Shown here: positions 23,855 through 34,276 of the stretch, in pieces
How positions within the stretch are numbered: the first letter of the stretch is position 1
How the letters are laid out: each line of letters starts with the position of its first letter
DNA from: Bathymodiolus brooksi
Lineage: Eukaryota; Mollusca; Bivalvia; Mytilida; Modiolidae
Direction of reading: 5' to 3'
NCBI GenBank assembly: GCA_963680875.1
Contig: OY804579.1
Location: 49,316,536-49,380,535 of the forward strand
Length of the DNA stretch: 64,000 nt
Program-made: the position numbers and the translations under genes
Notes under the pieces: model-generated
What the model was told of the DNA's origin: nothing
Seen by the model: the letters and a program-made list of their open reading frames with translations, nothing else
The model's database searches: none

Positions 23855-24010
23855 ATAACACGTAGATATTTAATTTAGTGTACACTGTGCGTTTCTAGAA
23901 TAACCTTCATCAGGTATGCTCACAATCAAAACATTGTAAAGCAAGGAAAAAGTCTTGGGAACCCGGTAAGCCAAATGTCCTACACAATATACCCAAATCG
24001 GCTATGGGGG
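23855..24010 (+). repeat. Dispersed repeat family B copy
   Basis: Reads acgtagatatttaatttag, tgcgtttctagaataacctt, catcaggtatgctcaca and then agtcttgggaaccc and atcggctatgggggg. Confidence 0.65.
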
Positions 24011-24230
24011 GATGTTTGGCGCTTTAAATTCTGATTCAACCCACCATTTCTTTAGAAATGCCTGTACCAAGTCAGGGTCATTACGGTTTTCACAGTTTTC
24101 CGGTTGTTGACTGATTTTGTCTGTTTATATACATATGAGTTTTGACTTTCCCTTTGTAAGATTGCTCGGAGTTCGGTAATTTTGTTATTAACCTTATATA
24201 CTGAGAGCGACTGACCTTAGTTTTAATAAA
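24010..24230 (+). repeat. Dispersed repeat family D copy
   Basis: Matches the complement of 43795-43985 along its length: caacccaccatttctttag, cctgtaccaagtcagggt, cagttttccggttgttgac, gactttccctttgtaaga and gctcggagttcggtaat. A diverged relative lies at 24895-24960 (gtaccaagccaggaa). From memory the motif is common in mussel DNA. Confidence 0.6.
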
Positions 24231-24627
24231 TTGCTTCATCAAACATTATTTAGGAATTTTAAAATCAACAACATTTGACGATACATACCAATATCACGTA
24301 CCAAGTAGCAACTGGACATGTTCATTAGGGCCCTTCGAAACGGTGAATCCAACATACAATTGTTCTATTCCATATAATGATTTTAAACCTTTTACAATGA
24401 AATATATTATAAAATGTTGGTATGACAGTTGGGAGCAACAAATTCGTAAGAAATTGTGCACGAAATAGATTCATTAGTTGTCAAGACCCTTTATTCTTAC
24501 GGTCAAAACCACAAGGAACAAGTGGTCTTGACCAGATGTCGTATTGGTCATGGAATAGTTACACAAAGTTATTTAATATATCACGAGGAAAGTATTTAAT
24601 GTTATTCACTGAAAAATATTTAGGGTG

Positions 24628-24680
24628 GGGTTATGGTGTTTAGCGCCACTTTCAACAATATATCACCTATATCATGAAGC
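24628..24680 (-). mobile_element. SINE 3' fragment
   Basis: Contains gtgtttagcgccactttcaa followed by caatatatca, the complement of the common SINE tail. Confidence 0.5.
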
Positions 24681-24699
24681 ATATTTTAATCAACTGCGT

Positions 24700-25520
24700 A
24701 GCTGTTACTGATGTTCGTCAGACATCAACCTGTCTTTTTGCATCACAAGAGGGAAACACAAGCTAACATGGTCATTTCAGTCAACATAAACAAAAACATA
24801 TGCTTTTAGCAAGGGGAGTGGTTTCAGAAAATTAGAAAACAGACATTAGAATCTGAAATGAAAACAATAACATAGAGAGAGAAAATCGGCTCTGGGCCCA
24901 TAGACCTAGTTGAACCTCGCCACATTTTATTGAAGTACTTGTACCAAGCCAGGAAGGCGAGAGGTCATGCACATGTTTGTTAGATATATAGATGTCCCTC
25001 TGTTTCTACGATTTTTTTATTGGATTTTAGAAATATTCTGACATTTTGGTATTTTTTTATTTTCCATTATATTTAAATTCGAATTGGCATTATTCCAAAA
25101 ACGCGTAGTGTTCACGAAATTACATGTTTACATGTACGTTTTTGTCTTACCTGTCAATGAAGCCGAACTAAAATGACCAAAGCCTAACACATGCAGTAAA
25201 ATTACATACAATATCATCATCATGTTTCAAAAAGCTCACATCTTTATCGCTTAAAATTCTTGATTTGAAGATCCACGTATCAAATCAAGCTCACACCAAC
25301 ACAAGTAAAATTTAAAATATTGATTTGAATTGCTCATGTACAACATAAGACACATAGGTTCGTCTCTCCTTAGAGACATGCTGTCCTTTAGCTTCTGAGA
25401 CCTATCGATATGTATTATTAATAATCATATTACGTTTAAACACAGCGTATTTAAATAATTCTTAAATTACATTAGAGATGGTAGATTTAACATAGATATT
25501 TTCTGTATAGCAAAAATTCA
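24700..25520. other. Non-coding, repeat scraps only
   Basis: AT-rich. Only the family D-like scrap at 24895-24960 was recognised. Confidence 0.4.
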
Positions 25521-25524
25521 TCAA

Positions 25525-25732
25525 AAATTCATCTATCACCACTAACGTTGTGAGTTCGGATCCTGCTCATGCGAGGTGTACTCGATACAACATTATGTAA
25601 TAAAGTTTGTCAGTGACTTGCAACAGGTCGGTGGTTCTCTCCGTGCATTTTGGTTTCCTCCATCAATAAAACTGACCGTCACGATATAACTGAAATAGTG
25701 TTGAAAGTGGCGCTAAACACCATAAATCAAAC
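25525..25732 (+). mobile_element. tRNA-derived SINE, head missing
   Basis: Starts within the head at tatcaccactaacgttgtga with a B-box-like gagttcggatcc. The complete body and the tail gtggcgctaaacaccataa are present. Confidence 0.75.
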
Positions 25733-25794
25733 CTAATCGTCATATGTTGGATTTAGCTTCATTTTTTCAAGAAACAATTTAAGAGAGTATTGTT

Positions 25795-26080
25795 GGGTTT
25801 CATTAGTGGAACCGGTGCTTCTTACCATTACGGAGCGTCTCATTCACTCCGTATATTAGAGGGGTTCGTGTTGTGATTACGACAAATAAAAGATATCCAT
25901 TGTCATTTGAGACATTGTTGTTCCGTAACGATTACCCATGGCATGGTCGAGACCGTAAAACACCACTAGGAATCGTTACTTCTGTAGCTTCCTTTTTAGC
26001 AACAACCCTCTATCATTGATTTCATGATAGGAACCACAAATTCTGGAATATCGTATCAACTGAGATATATATACTCCATA
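25795..26080 (-). mobile_element. Family C fragment, rearranged
   Basis: Contains scraps of both tail (gaggggttcgtgttgtg, in plus) and RT end in minus (the complement of gtttcatgataggaacca and of ctctatcattgatttcatga). It has been broken and joined in mixed orientation. Confidence 0.45.
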
Positions 26081-26197
26081 AAAAGGTGGCCAAAAGAATA
26101 AGAACAAAAAGAAAAACAATTAATGGTCTACAAAACACTTATTACAAAGATAAGTAAATATTGAGCAACTCGAACTCAACTAAAAACCTGAAGTAAA

Positions 26198-26740
26198 TTA
26201 AGTTGCACTATACTTAGGGTCAGTCATCAGGATGCATGTGTTAAAATCCGGTGATAAGTCATACCACCATGTGCCTCTGACAACCGAACATGTATACATG
26301 GTCATCTTCGACACAGACAATCCACAGCAATTAATACAGTCATGATGGCTACCATAAAACCTTCGAATTGATGACTTAAACTTTACCGCTAGAAACCGTT
26401 GGTTGAGTAGTTCCATGTTTAACAGCAACCTTCTATTAATGTAATCCTGATGATTCGAAGCACAAGCTATGGAATATCGCATCAACATGGAAATACATTT
26501 AGATACTACATATGATGGTGCTGCTGGAACGTTGCTACATATGGAAAGTTTACAATGCGAAAATTGAAATCATCTCTTTTGTCATAAAGATTCTTTTTTA
26601 ACCGACCCCACTGTCAAATGCCAAGTGTAGGTCAAGGTATGAAGCAGACCTATCTGGATATATGGTATGCTTTATTTCAAGCTGAATGTGATAGATGCGA
26701 TCAACATAATCACCATGTTTGAAGTTTGAAAATACAAAAG
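26198..26740 (-). pseudogene. Family C reverse-transcriptase fragment
   Basis: On the minus strand the pieces are GDYVDRIYHIQLEIK, SASYLDLHLAFDS, DDFNFRIVNFPY and RRLLLNMELLNQRFLAVKF, then SSIRRFYGSHHD. The order matches the intact-looking fragment at 44147-44690. Frameshifts and missing segments between the pieces show decay. It follows directly on a tail copy (26740-26930). Confidence 0.7.
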
Positions 26741-27200
26741 GGGTAATCAGAAGCCATAAATCGAAGAAGGACAGACAAAACAATGACCAAAGGAAAAAAG
26801 ACAATGACCTACAAAACATTACACAGAAAACTAACCCCACTAAAACCCAGAGCTGAACTCAGTTGCTCCGTTGGTGTTGGCGGTTCCTGCTCAGCATGTG
26901 GCACCCGTCGTGTTACTCTTGTTGCAAACCCGATGAAAAGTCATATATGATGAAAGAACCGGATTTTGATTACGACAAGCGAACGTATCCATTATCATTT
27001 GTGATACATATATTTCGTAGCGGTTAACCAGGTCATGGTGGCGACCGTAAAACTTTCGAAGTGATAACTTCAACTTAGCCATTCGGAACCTTGGTTCAGT
27101 AGCTTCCTTTTGAGCAGCAACCCTCTATCACGGAAATAATGATAGGAACCACAAGCTCTGGAATATCGTATCAACTGAGATATATATACTCTATATGCAG
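26740..27200 (-). mobile_element. Family C RT end and tail
   Basis: On the minus strand LKLSLRKFYGRHHDLVNRYEI (27080 to about 27000) ends in a tail (26930-26745) with the motifs gagttcagctctgggttt, ttagtggggttagttttctg-like sequence and gattaccccttttg. The tail then runs directly into the RT fragment of 26198-26740. Confidence 0.65.
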
Positions 27201-27900
27201 ATGCTACTGGAATGTTGGATATAATTATGCTGTTCATGACCTAGCATAATTATTCTGACATTTGAAATATAGTAGAATTGATATTGAAATGACATTTGGC
27301 TTAACTATGTTAATAAAGTAGCAAATACAAGTCATTTTTGACACTTTTTTTTAAAGAACTGAAAATCGTTAAAAACTGAAAATCCTGAAACTGAAACGAA
27401 ACACTATTTACACTGTTTATGGTTATGTATCTATTTCCCCAAATATATCAATTACAGTATGTATTATTTGTACTCAGATTTGTCAATTTGACATTTAGCA
27501 GAAACCAAAACTGTATTGATTTCTGTTTTATAATTATCGGTGACATTGCAATATTAGTTTGGAAATAACAATCAATTATTTAATAATATAGGATAAGCAT
27601 CATAAATGTAAAGAAAAACAAAAATTGATTATTTTAATGCACTGCACATTTTGTATATCTACTCTTGAACAAAGAAAAAAAATTAAGTAACACTCGATAC
27701 AGCATTTTAAATATCATCAACACATTTTAATTCCCAGGAATATTAAACGTTATTTACCATCATTTAGGAATAGAAAAGAAGGATGAAAGACATGAATTAT
27801 TTGCAAATTAGTTGAAAAATACAGTGTAATTGAAAAACAGATGATGTGGAAACACTTGGAAACGAAATGCCTTTTATTGAATATTTGTTCATAAAGCACA
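27200..27900. other. AT-rich DNA, no gene recognised
   Basis: No coding potential or repeat was recognised. Confidence 0.4.
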
Positions 27901-27904
27901 AAAG

Positions 27905-28075
27905 CACCAACAAAAAGCATAAAAATAAGTCTTTAAGAAGCAAGTAAACCAAAGAGCCTAACCATGTTAACCAAATTCGGCTAACATAACCTTTGTCTGA
28001 AGGAGATTTTAGGCTAAGATAACCTTTGTCTGAGGGAGACTTTAGTGTGTAGCTTATCTTATCATTATTCCACAC
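27905..28075 (+). repeat. Family B fragment with an internal duplication
   Basis: Contains aagcaagtaaaccaaagagc and atttcggctaa-like sequence. A ~41-bp piece with ataacctttgtctgaagga occurs twice in tandem (about 27985 and 28018). Confidence 0.55.
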
Positions 28076-28127
28076 TGAAACTACTGAATAAGTAAAAGTC
28101 AAAGGTCCCTTTCATAATAAAAAAATA

Positions 28128-28300
28128 AGAAAAACGTGGATATCAAATTTAGTGCACACGACACGTTTCTGTGATAACTTTCATCAGGTACACTCAAAAT
28201 CTAAAGACTGGAAAGACAAATAATTTAAAGTTTTGGGAGCAATAAAACCAAATGGGCTAAACCGGATCACATATGCCTGAGGGAGGAGGACTTTAGTTTT
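28128..28300 (+). repeat. Dispersed repeat family B copy
   Basis: Reads aacgtggatatcaaatttag, tgcacacgacacgtttctg, catcaggtacactcaaaat, gggagcaataaaacca and gcctgagggaggaggacttt. Confidence 0.7.
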
Positions 28301-28719
28301 GTTAGTAATTACATTATTTAGGAACTGTAAATTTCAGTAATAAATATATCTGGGTCATTATCAAAAACACGCACTTTTCTGTTATTATGCAATTAAAAGA
28401 CAATATCAACCAAACTGATTGGAGAAAACATGTTTTGCATGAAGGCACATCAGCTTTCTATAGTTTTACCATCTAAATCCAGATTGGTCCAATTGCGAAT
28501 TTATACTAGCTACACGAAGACCTGTTTTTTCCTTGGAATTACGTGTTATTTTTCCAGAATTACTTACTTTTGGTCATTTGTACTATTCAGATGTTATGAT
28601 TGTATTCGATCTTTATATTATTTTTGAACTATTACTAAAACTCTAATAGCACAACATTATTTTTGCTTGATATATATTGAAATTTAAAAGGAAAATTAGC
28701 AAAAACCTGCTGTTATAGA

Positions 28720-29890
28720 TTTTCATGTCTGTGGTGTTACCCTTCCTATTAAGGCTGGTAAGAGTTATCTGTCTTGTCATATTTGAAGCAAAAATAGTTT
28801 CTCCCTTTGCATATTTCCTGTTTCATGACATGTGCAGACGACAAAAACAAAAGTGATCCATAAACTAATATAGAGCCGAAAAGGTACGTGCGATTGGTAT
28901 AGTATATAAATTTTATGTCTGTGGTGTACTTCTCACTACTTCTTTTTGTTAGAATTGAACATAATGTAAAAATATACAATACATTACATTAGGTATTCTT
29001 AACAGGATATACATATAAAATATAGTCAGGGAGATATTATTTTCCTTTTATCCTGAAAATACTTACATGTTTTCTGTGGTGTTACTGTCAATGGTGTTAC
29101 CATAAAGATTGTGTAACACCACAGACATTTAGCATTAAAATTGTGAATAAACACATTATTCCATAAACACTAATATGCAGAACAAAATATTGCTCTTTAA
29201 CTTATGCAGAAAAATTGTTCAAACATCGTCATTTACGTGTAAGATATAGTTTAACAAGCTGATGGGAGTATACTTTTTAGACCTGGTAACACCAGGGACA
29301 TATCTTCATAACACCATGGACATATCTGCATAACACCATGGACAAAACTGATATTGCTCATGCATCAAACCAATATGTTGAAAAACTGATTATTGTACTG
29401 AAAACATTAAGAAAACAACAAATATAGGTTGATAGTTGTGTTTTTTTTCTTGAATTAAATGTTTACATTCATGAAGATGTCCCTTTTGTTACTTTTGCCA
29501 TATGTGGTGTTACCTCTTGTCAATGGTGTTACCTCATGTAAATTGTTTCATAAAAAGGATAAATGACATAATTGATGTAAATTATATTATAGTTGAATAA
29601 AGTTGACTTTGATAACTATGTATAAGTCATCTTTTCTTTATATAAAGTGAAACAACATACAATTATGAAAACTTGTTTGTTTCATAATGCAGCTTAAATG
29701 GAATTCCACGACTACATATCCAAATATTGTGAAAAAAACTAGTGCTCCAAAGAAAATATCCTACATTATGCATAATTTTCCTGTATATTATGTATGTAAC
29801 CACTTTTTACATAAAAAATATTTTTCATTTTCCTAAAAAGAATAATTTTATGTTGGTAACACCACGGTCTGAAAGGTATTAGGAGGTGCT
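28720..29890. repeat. Cluster of ggtgttac/gtaacacc motifs
   Basis: At least ten copies of the 8-mer or one-base variants in 1.2 kb: near 28732, 28922, 29077, 29093, 29113, 29284, 29311, 29332, 29506, 29526 and 29853, in both orientations. Several are extended to tctgtggtgttac. A pair at 29073-29085 and 29113-29125 forms a 13-bp inverted repeat. Two at 29309 and 29330 are a 21-bp tandem. No coding frame lies here. Confidence 0.6.
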
Positions 29891-30063
29891 ACATATCTAG
29901 AAATTTTTTTTTTCATGGTGGTTTTCCCGACTGCATATTATGTAAATATGTCATTGTAATGTAGGAAAAACTAATAGGCTAAAGCAAAACGGGAACGAAA
30001 ATATTTGATGTCACCAAAATATGAACAGGAAAAAGTGCGTGTATTTTGATAATGACCCATCTA

Positions 30064-30260
30064 ATAAACCATGTCAGTGCCGAATTACTGACTACTGTGC
30101 GGATGATACCATCGGGGACAAATAGTTCACCAGCTGAGGTATCGACTCAGTGATGTTAATAAAAACGTAGATATCAAATTTAGTGCGCACGTCGCGTTTC
30201 CGGAATAACCCTCATCAGGTAAGCTCAAAATTGAAAGACTGAACAACTAAATAATTTAAC
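30064..30260 (+). repeat. Family B: tail-to-head unit junction
   Basis: The end of one unit (catgtcagtgccgaattact, tgcggatgatacc, caccagctgaggtatcga) is followed directly by the start of another (aaaaacgtagatatcaaat, gcgcacgtcgcgtttccgg). This is the unit order expected of a tandem array. Confidence 0.65.
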
Positions 30261-30429
30261 TTAAACTGTCCTTAGAACTGGGTCAGAGATTATTAATCGC
30301 ATATTATGCTTATTTATAGTGTTATAGTATTTTGTGTTTATTGTATATACATTTGTATGTCTGTCTTATACCAAAGATGATTAGCGTGAGTAGTATATCA
30401 GCACAGCTCAAGTAGCATTTGAGGTGGAG

Positions 30430-30670
30430 CAGTGATGTCACCGGAAATGAGGTGATCGGAAGTGACGTCACCGGAAGTTGTGAACCGGAAATTAAAGAGC
30501 GATAATTTTCCCGCGCTTTTTACTCGTATTTCCCGCGTTTTTTCAGGAACTCCTCTAGATTCTAGGTAGGAACAATGGAATTTTGAATCCAACCAATCGT
30601 CGGCCTTCTGATATTTGAATCCCACCAATCGTAGCACTTCTTGCTTCGAATTCAAAACCAACCAATCGTA
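30430..30670. promoter_or_regulatory. Promoter-like motif cluster (ETS, CRE, E2F, CCAAT)
   Basis: Four ETS-like sites (ccggaaat 30441, cggaagt about 30457, ccggaagt 30471, ccggaaat 30485), a CRE (tgacgtca 30463), two E2F-like sites (ttttcccgcgc near 30507, tttcccgcg 30529) and three CCAAT boxes at about 30593, 30625 and 30662, each in the context ccaatcgt. The stretch is richer in CpG than its surroundings. These motif types mark broadly active animal promoters. No recognised gene starts here, and a similar site pair occurs near 32550, so a dispersed repeat is also possible. Confidence 0.4.
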
Positions 30671-30739
30671 TGCTTTCGATTTGAGTCCAACCATTGTCTG
30701 GATTTGCTTGCATCTGGTTGCTACTAAATCTTTCAATTT

Positions 30740-31800
30740 AAATTAAACTTTCATATTCGAGGGTAATAATAATATTTTCTATATTTTCATCAGCATACGA
30801 TGACGTATTGTTATCAGCATATTATACAGATTATCATATAATGGAAAATGCAGCTGCATGGTCGGTGGATTTGTTAATGATTGTACTATATGTTTTGTGA
30901 ATGAATCAATCAATAACTACCATTATTTCATAGGACATTATTTTGCTTTACAAATGTACCGATGAATACAGGGCCAATATCCAAATGGTCAAAAGGGGTG
31001 ATACTCATCAGAAGCTTGCTTTTATTCCCATTTCTAAAGCTCATACAAATAAATAATATATTGTCGGACAATGTACATCAATTATATATATACTGTGACA
31101 ATTGGAGTGTAAATTTACTTGGTATGGCCTTGACTGCCTTGTTATTATATTTAAGAATATAAAATACAAGTAATTTTTGTATATCATATTAAGAATTTTC
31201 TATTGAAGAATTTAATTAGCGTTATATTTTTGACAAACTTTTCGTCTGCTAAATCTATTGATTTTATGTTATCGGATAATCAAAATATTTAAAATGTTCT
31301 TTGTTAAAGGTCGCGTGGCGTCTGCTACATTCCTATTTAATTGTATGCTTCAGATGATACCTTTAATTATACTTTAATAGTGTATGTACCTTGACAGACC
31401 GTCATGAATTAATAAGGGAATAGTCATTATTTATCAGGTGGAGGGGCTGGACAATTTTAGTGGGGGTCAAACAAATTTGTATATAGGTATTGTGGGGGTC
31501 AATTTTTAAAACCACTCAGCTTAGGGGCGGTCAATTTATCCTTAAAACATTTGGTTGTAAAAAAAAAAAAAAGTAAAAATTAAAAAAAAAAAAATGAATA
31601 AATAATTTGGAAAACCTAAACAGTTCTAAACACTTAAGTGTGAAGGACATGAGAGTAAGGGGTGATATTCAATGTAGCGTTTAAATAATTAGTAATGCAA
31701 CTTTGGGAAGTATCTAACTAGGATTTATAAATATCAATATAGCTATAATTATCTGGAATTTTATTCACATGTATTTTGAAATGTAAGTTTCTGAATAAAA
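30740..31800. other. Non-coding, nothing recognised
   Basis: AT-rich. A G-rich stretch with gtgggggtca repeated (31458 and 31490) precedes an A-run region (31560-31600). Confidence 0.4.
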
Positions 31801-32049
31801 ATGAACTCAAAGCAATTAACACTAAGTAGTGAACCAAAGAACTCTTACAGCCGTTCTCTGCAAAGAAGTACTGATGTTGTTATAGATTCGGAAAACAATA
31901 TACGGATATTCGCACAGTGCACAAAAACTATTGCAGATAATCGGAATAAGCTAAACGGCTTATTACATGTGTCACAATATTCTAAATTCGAATTCCGCTC
32001 ACTTCTAGGATTAGCAGTTATAGATGAATTGCAGAATATCTCGATTTAA
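31801..32049 (+). CDS. Hypothetical 82-residue frame, doubtful
   Basis: An open frame from an ATG encodes 82 residues of balanced composition (charged and polar, unlike the AT-rich background), with no recognised domain. A second frame overlaps its end, starting near 32032 with AEYLDLKNVKNMNDLL and reaching a donor-like GAC/gtaagt at 32110. A frameshifted gene or an exon of an unknown gene would explain both. The promoter-like cluster at 30.4-30.7 kb lies about 1.2 kb upstream. Chance cannot be excluded. Confidence 0.25.
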   Translation: MNSKQLTLSSEPKNSYSRSLQRSTDVVIDSENNIRIFAQCTKTIADNRNKLNGLLHVSQYSKFEFRSLLGLAVIDELQNISI

Positions 32050-32459
32050 AAAATGTGAAAAACATGAATGATCTATTAAGAAAAAACAATGATCAGCCTA
32101 CTATCATTGACGTAAGTTGTGTACAGACAGTAGGTCTAATACATGCAAAGGGACTTTTTGTCTTATTAGAAACAAACTTCTTTACATTTGAAGCAAATGT
32201 ATAATCCTGGATAATGTGTGCCCTATTGTTGAAAAAAGATATTGGAAGTTATTTGAAAACCATTAAAATGTGAATGGTGAAAATGAGAGCATGGAAGAGG
32301 TGGATATGGATGGAAGTGAGAGTGATCAGGAATTTACTGGTAATGAAACAGATGAAAATGAATGAGCAAGTAAGGTGCATGAGCATCTTTGAAGTATGTT
32401 TATATGGTCAACAAAAGATAGATATTAAACATTTTGTAGCTTATACTTGTACATGTATA

Positions 32460-33100
32460 TAGGTGACATTTTTCATATACATGTACATGTAAGTAGTATA
32501 TGGGTACGGACAAAGTCATATGTGTGGGGAAGTAATGGGGAGCAACCGGAAGTCACGTGTTCGGGAGTTGCGTGACCGGAAGATTTTTGAATAGGTTATA
32601 CGATTTAGCCTGTTCTGGAGCAGTATACGATTAATAAACCGCGAAGCGAAGAGGTTTACGAAAAGCGTAAACTGTTTTAAACCAGATTATACAAGTATAA
32701 CCTGTGCAAAAATTTAACATATTCCTAATATTCCTTATAATTTAATGATTCCTCGATTTTAATTACGATAGTTTTATGTGACTATTTGAATTTGTCGTTG
32801 GCGAATGAATATGTTGGAGACGTCACAATATCAACCCAGGTAATCAAGTATAACTGATGTTGCTCCAGGCGGATCAGCCAATCAGATAGCAGAATTAACA
32901 TAAAATAAAATCATTCGTTTGTTCTGCATAGAGTTAAACCTGACAGAACCTACCACCGTTTAGACCTACTTTTTGTACAGCAAACAGAGCGATGTCCGGA
33001 TTAAACAGGTTAAATTTGTAAATGTTACATATTGGTACTAAATATGTTGCCATGTTTATACAAGATTTCAGTTTAATCGGGCTTCGGCTTATACAGGTAT
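32460..33100. other. Non-coding, with ETS/E-box-like motifs
   Basis: At about 32549-32585 accggaagtcacgtgttc and gcgtgaccggaag combine ETS-like and E-box (cacgtg) motifs. At 32640-32670 there are the short near-palindromes gcgaagcgaag and tttacgaaaagcgtaaa. No gene was recognised. Confidence 0.35.
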
Positions 33101-33104
33101 TTTC

Positions 33105-33247
33105 GCACCGTTCGCACTAATTAAGATATCTACGTTTCTATAACAATCACTGGATCGAAAACATTGGTAAGTGGACTATTATTCTCCGAGGTTGTCATCC
33201 GCCCCAGTAGTCAGTGTTTCGGCACTGACATGGTTTATTACATATCA
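33105..33247 (-). repeat. Family B junction beside the right arm
   Basis: The end motif (gatatctacgtttctat) is followed by the start of a next unit: gtggactattattctccg, catccgccccagtagtcag and tttcggcactgacatggt. The right duplication arm starts within the next few bases. Confidence 0.65.
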
Positions 33248-33960
33248 AAAAGCAAAAATTTCCAATTTGCAAATTTCGGAAAATATCCCATTCTTAGCCC
33301 AGATTTAGCAATGGAAAATGATATTGTGTAACAAAATGTTTTTTGTAGAAAGAAAGCTTAACATACATTTAACTAACATGTATAGATAAAGTTCCTTCAT
33401 TTACAACCAGTTTTATTTTGATAACTTGGAAAAACAGAAGATTTTGTCCTGAAGAATTCCCTCTCCAGGATCAAGTTTTTAAGAGGTATGGTTGCCATGG
33501 CAACGGATCGTAATTTTTGAAATTTTATTTTCTTAAGTTGTTAAACTTGGTCAGGTAAGTGATCTGACAACATAACACCAATATCTGAAGACATGCATTT
33601 CCAGTCCACTGTATAGCTATTGAAGTCCTTACAGAGAATGGGTATTAAATAGTATGCAAGGCAATTGGTAGACGTATTAGGGAAACAATAATCTACTCTG
33701 AACCAACATCTAATTGCCAATACCATTTATGTCATTTGTACCTTTCCACAAGGTGCCGATATCTTTCCGAAAAAGTTTTGAGGGATAAGACAAGACAATT
33801 ATGTCTTTGTTATCAAATGATACAGTTTCAGTGCTCATGATTAATGAACAGGTTGCTGCCTAATATTGTCTGATAAATGTATAATGTAATTTGTAATTGG
33901 TTAGTTAACTTCACCATGTCTTTAGTATTCAGAAGTGAACGTTATTTTTCAAAGGAAGGA

Positions 33961-34184
33961 GGGGCCGTCGTGGCCATGATCATATGGTAGTTGGTTTTAC
34001 AACTACCTATGCAATCAGTGCTTATCACTACTGATGTTGTGGGCTCGATTCTCGATCAGGGTGAGGTGTACAACATTATGTGATACAGTTTGTCAGTGAC
34101 TTGCGAGAGGTCGGTGGTTTTCTCCGGGTCCTCCTGTTTCCTCCACCAATGACTGAAATATTGTTGAAAGTGGCGTTAAACACT
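33961..34184 (+). mobile_element. tRNA-derived SINE (right arm)
   Basis: Counterpart of 8141-8370. It has the head ggggccgtcgtggccatgat, a B-box-like gggctcgattctcg, and the tail atattgttgaaagtggcgtt. The gap just before the tail (caccaatgactgaaat) is shared with the left copy. Confidence 0.82.
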
Positions 34185-34276
34185 ATCAAGCAACAGCAAC
34201 AACAACATCAAAAGAAGGATATTGCAATATTGACATATACACGACATATATCTCTATCATTTATAATCCTCTTTAG

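Noticed and set aside
30398..30736. 112-codon minus-strand frame over the promoter-like cluster
   Set aside because: Its residues follow from the repeated ccaatcgt and ccggaagt motifs; no domain is recognisable.
32264..32367. Acidic 31-residue stretch (MEEVDMDGSESDQEFTGNETD) that could be a gene's C-terminal tail
   Set aside because: A stop codon lies just before it and no acceptor site is convincing.
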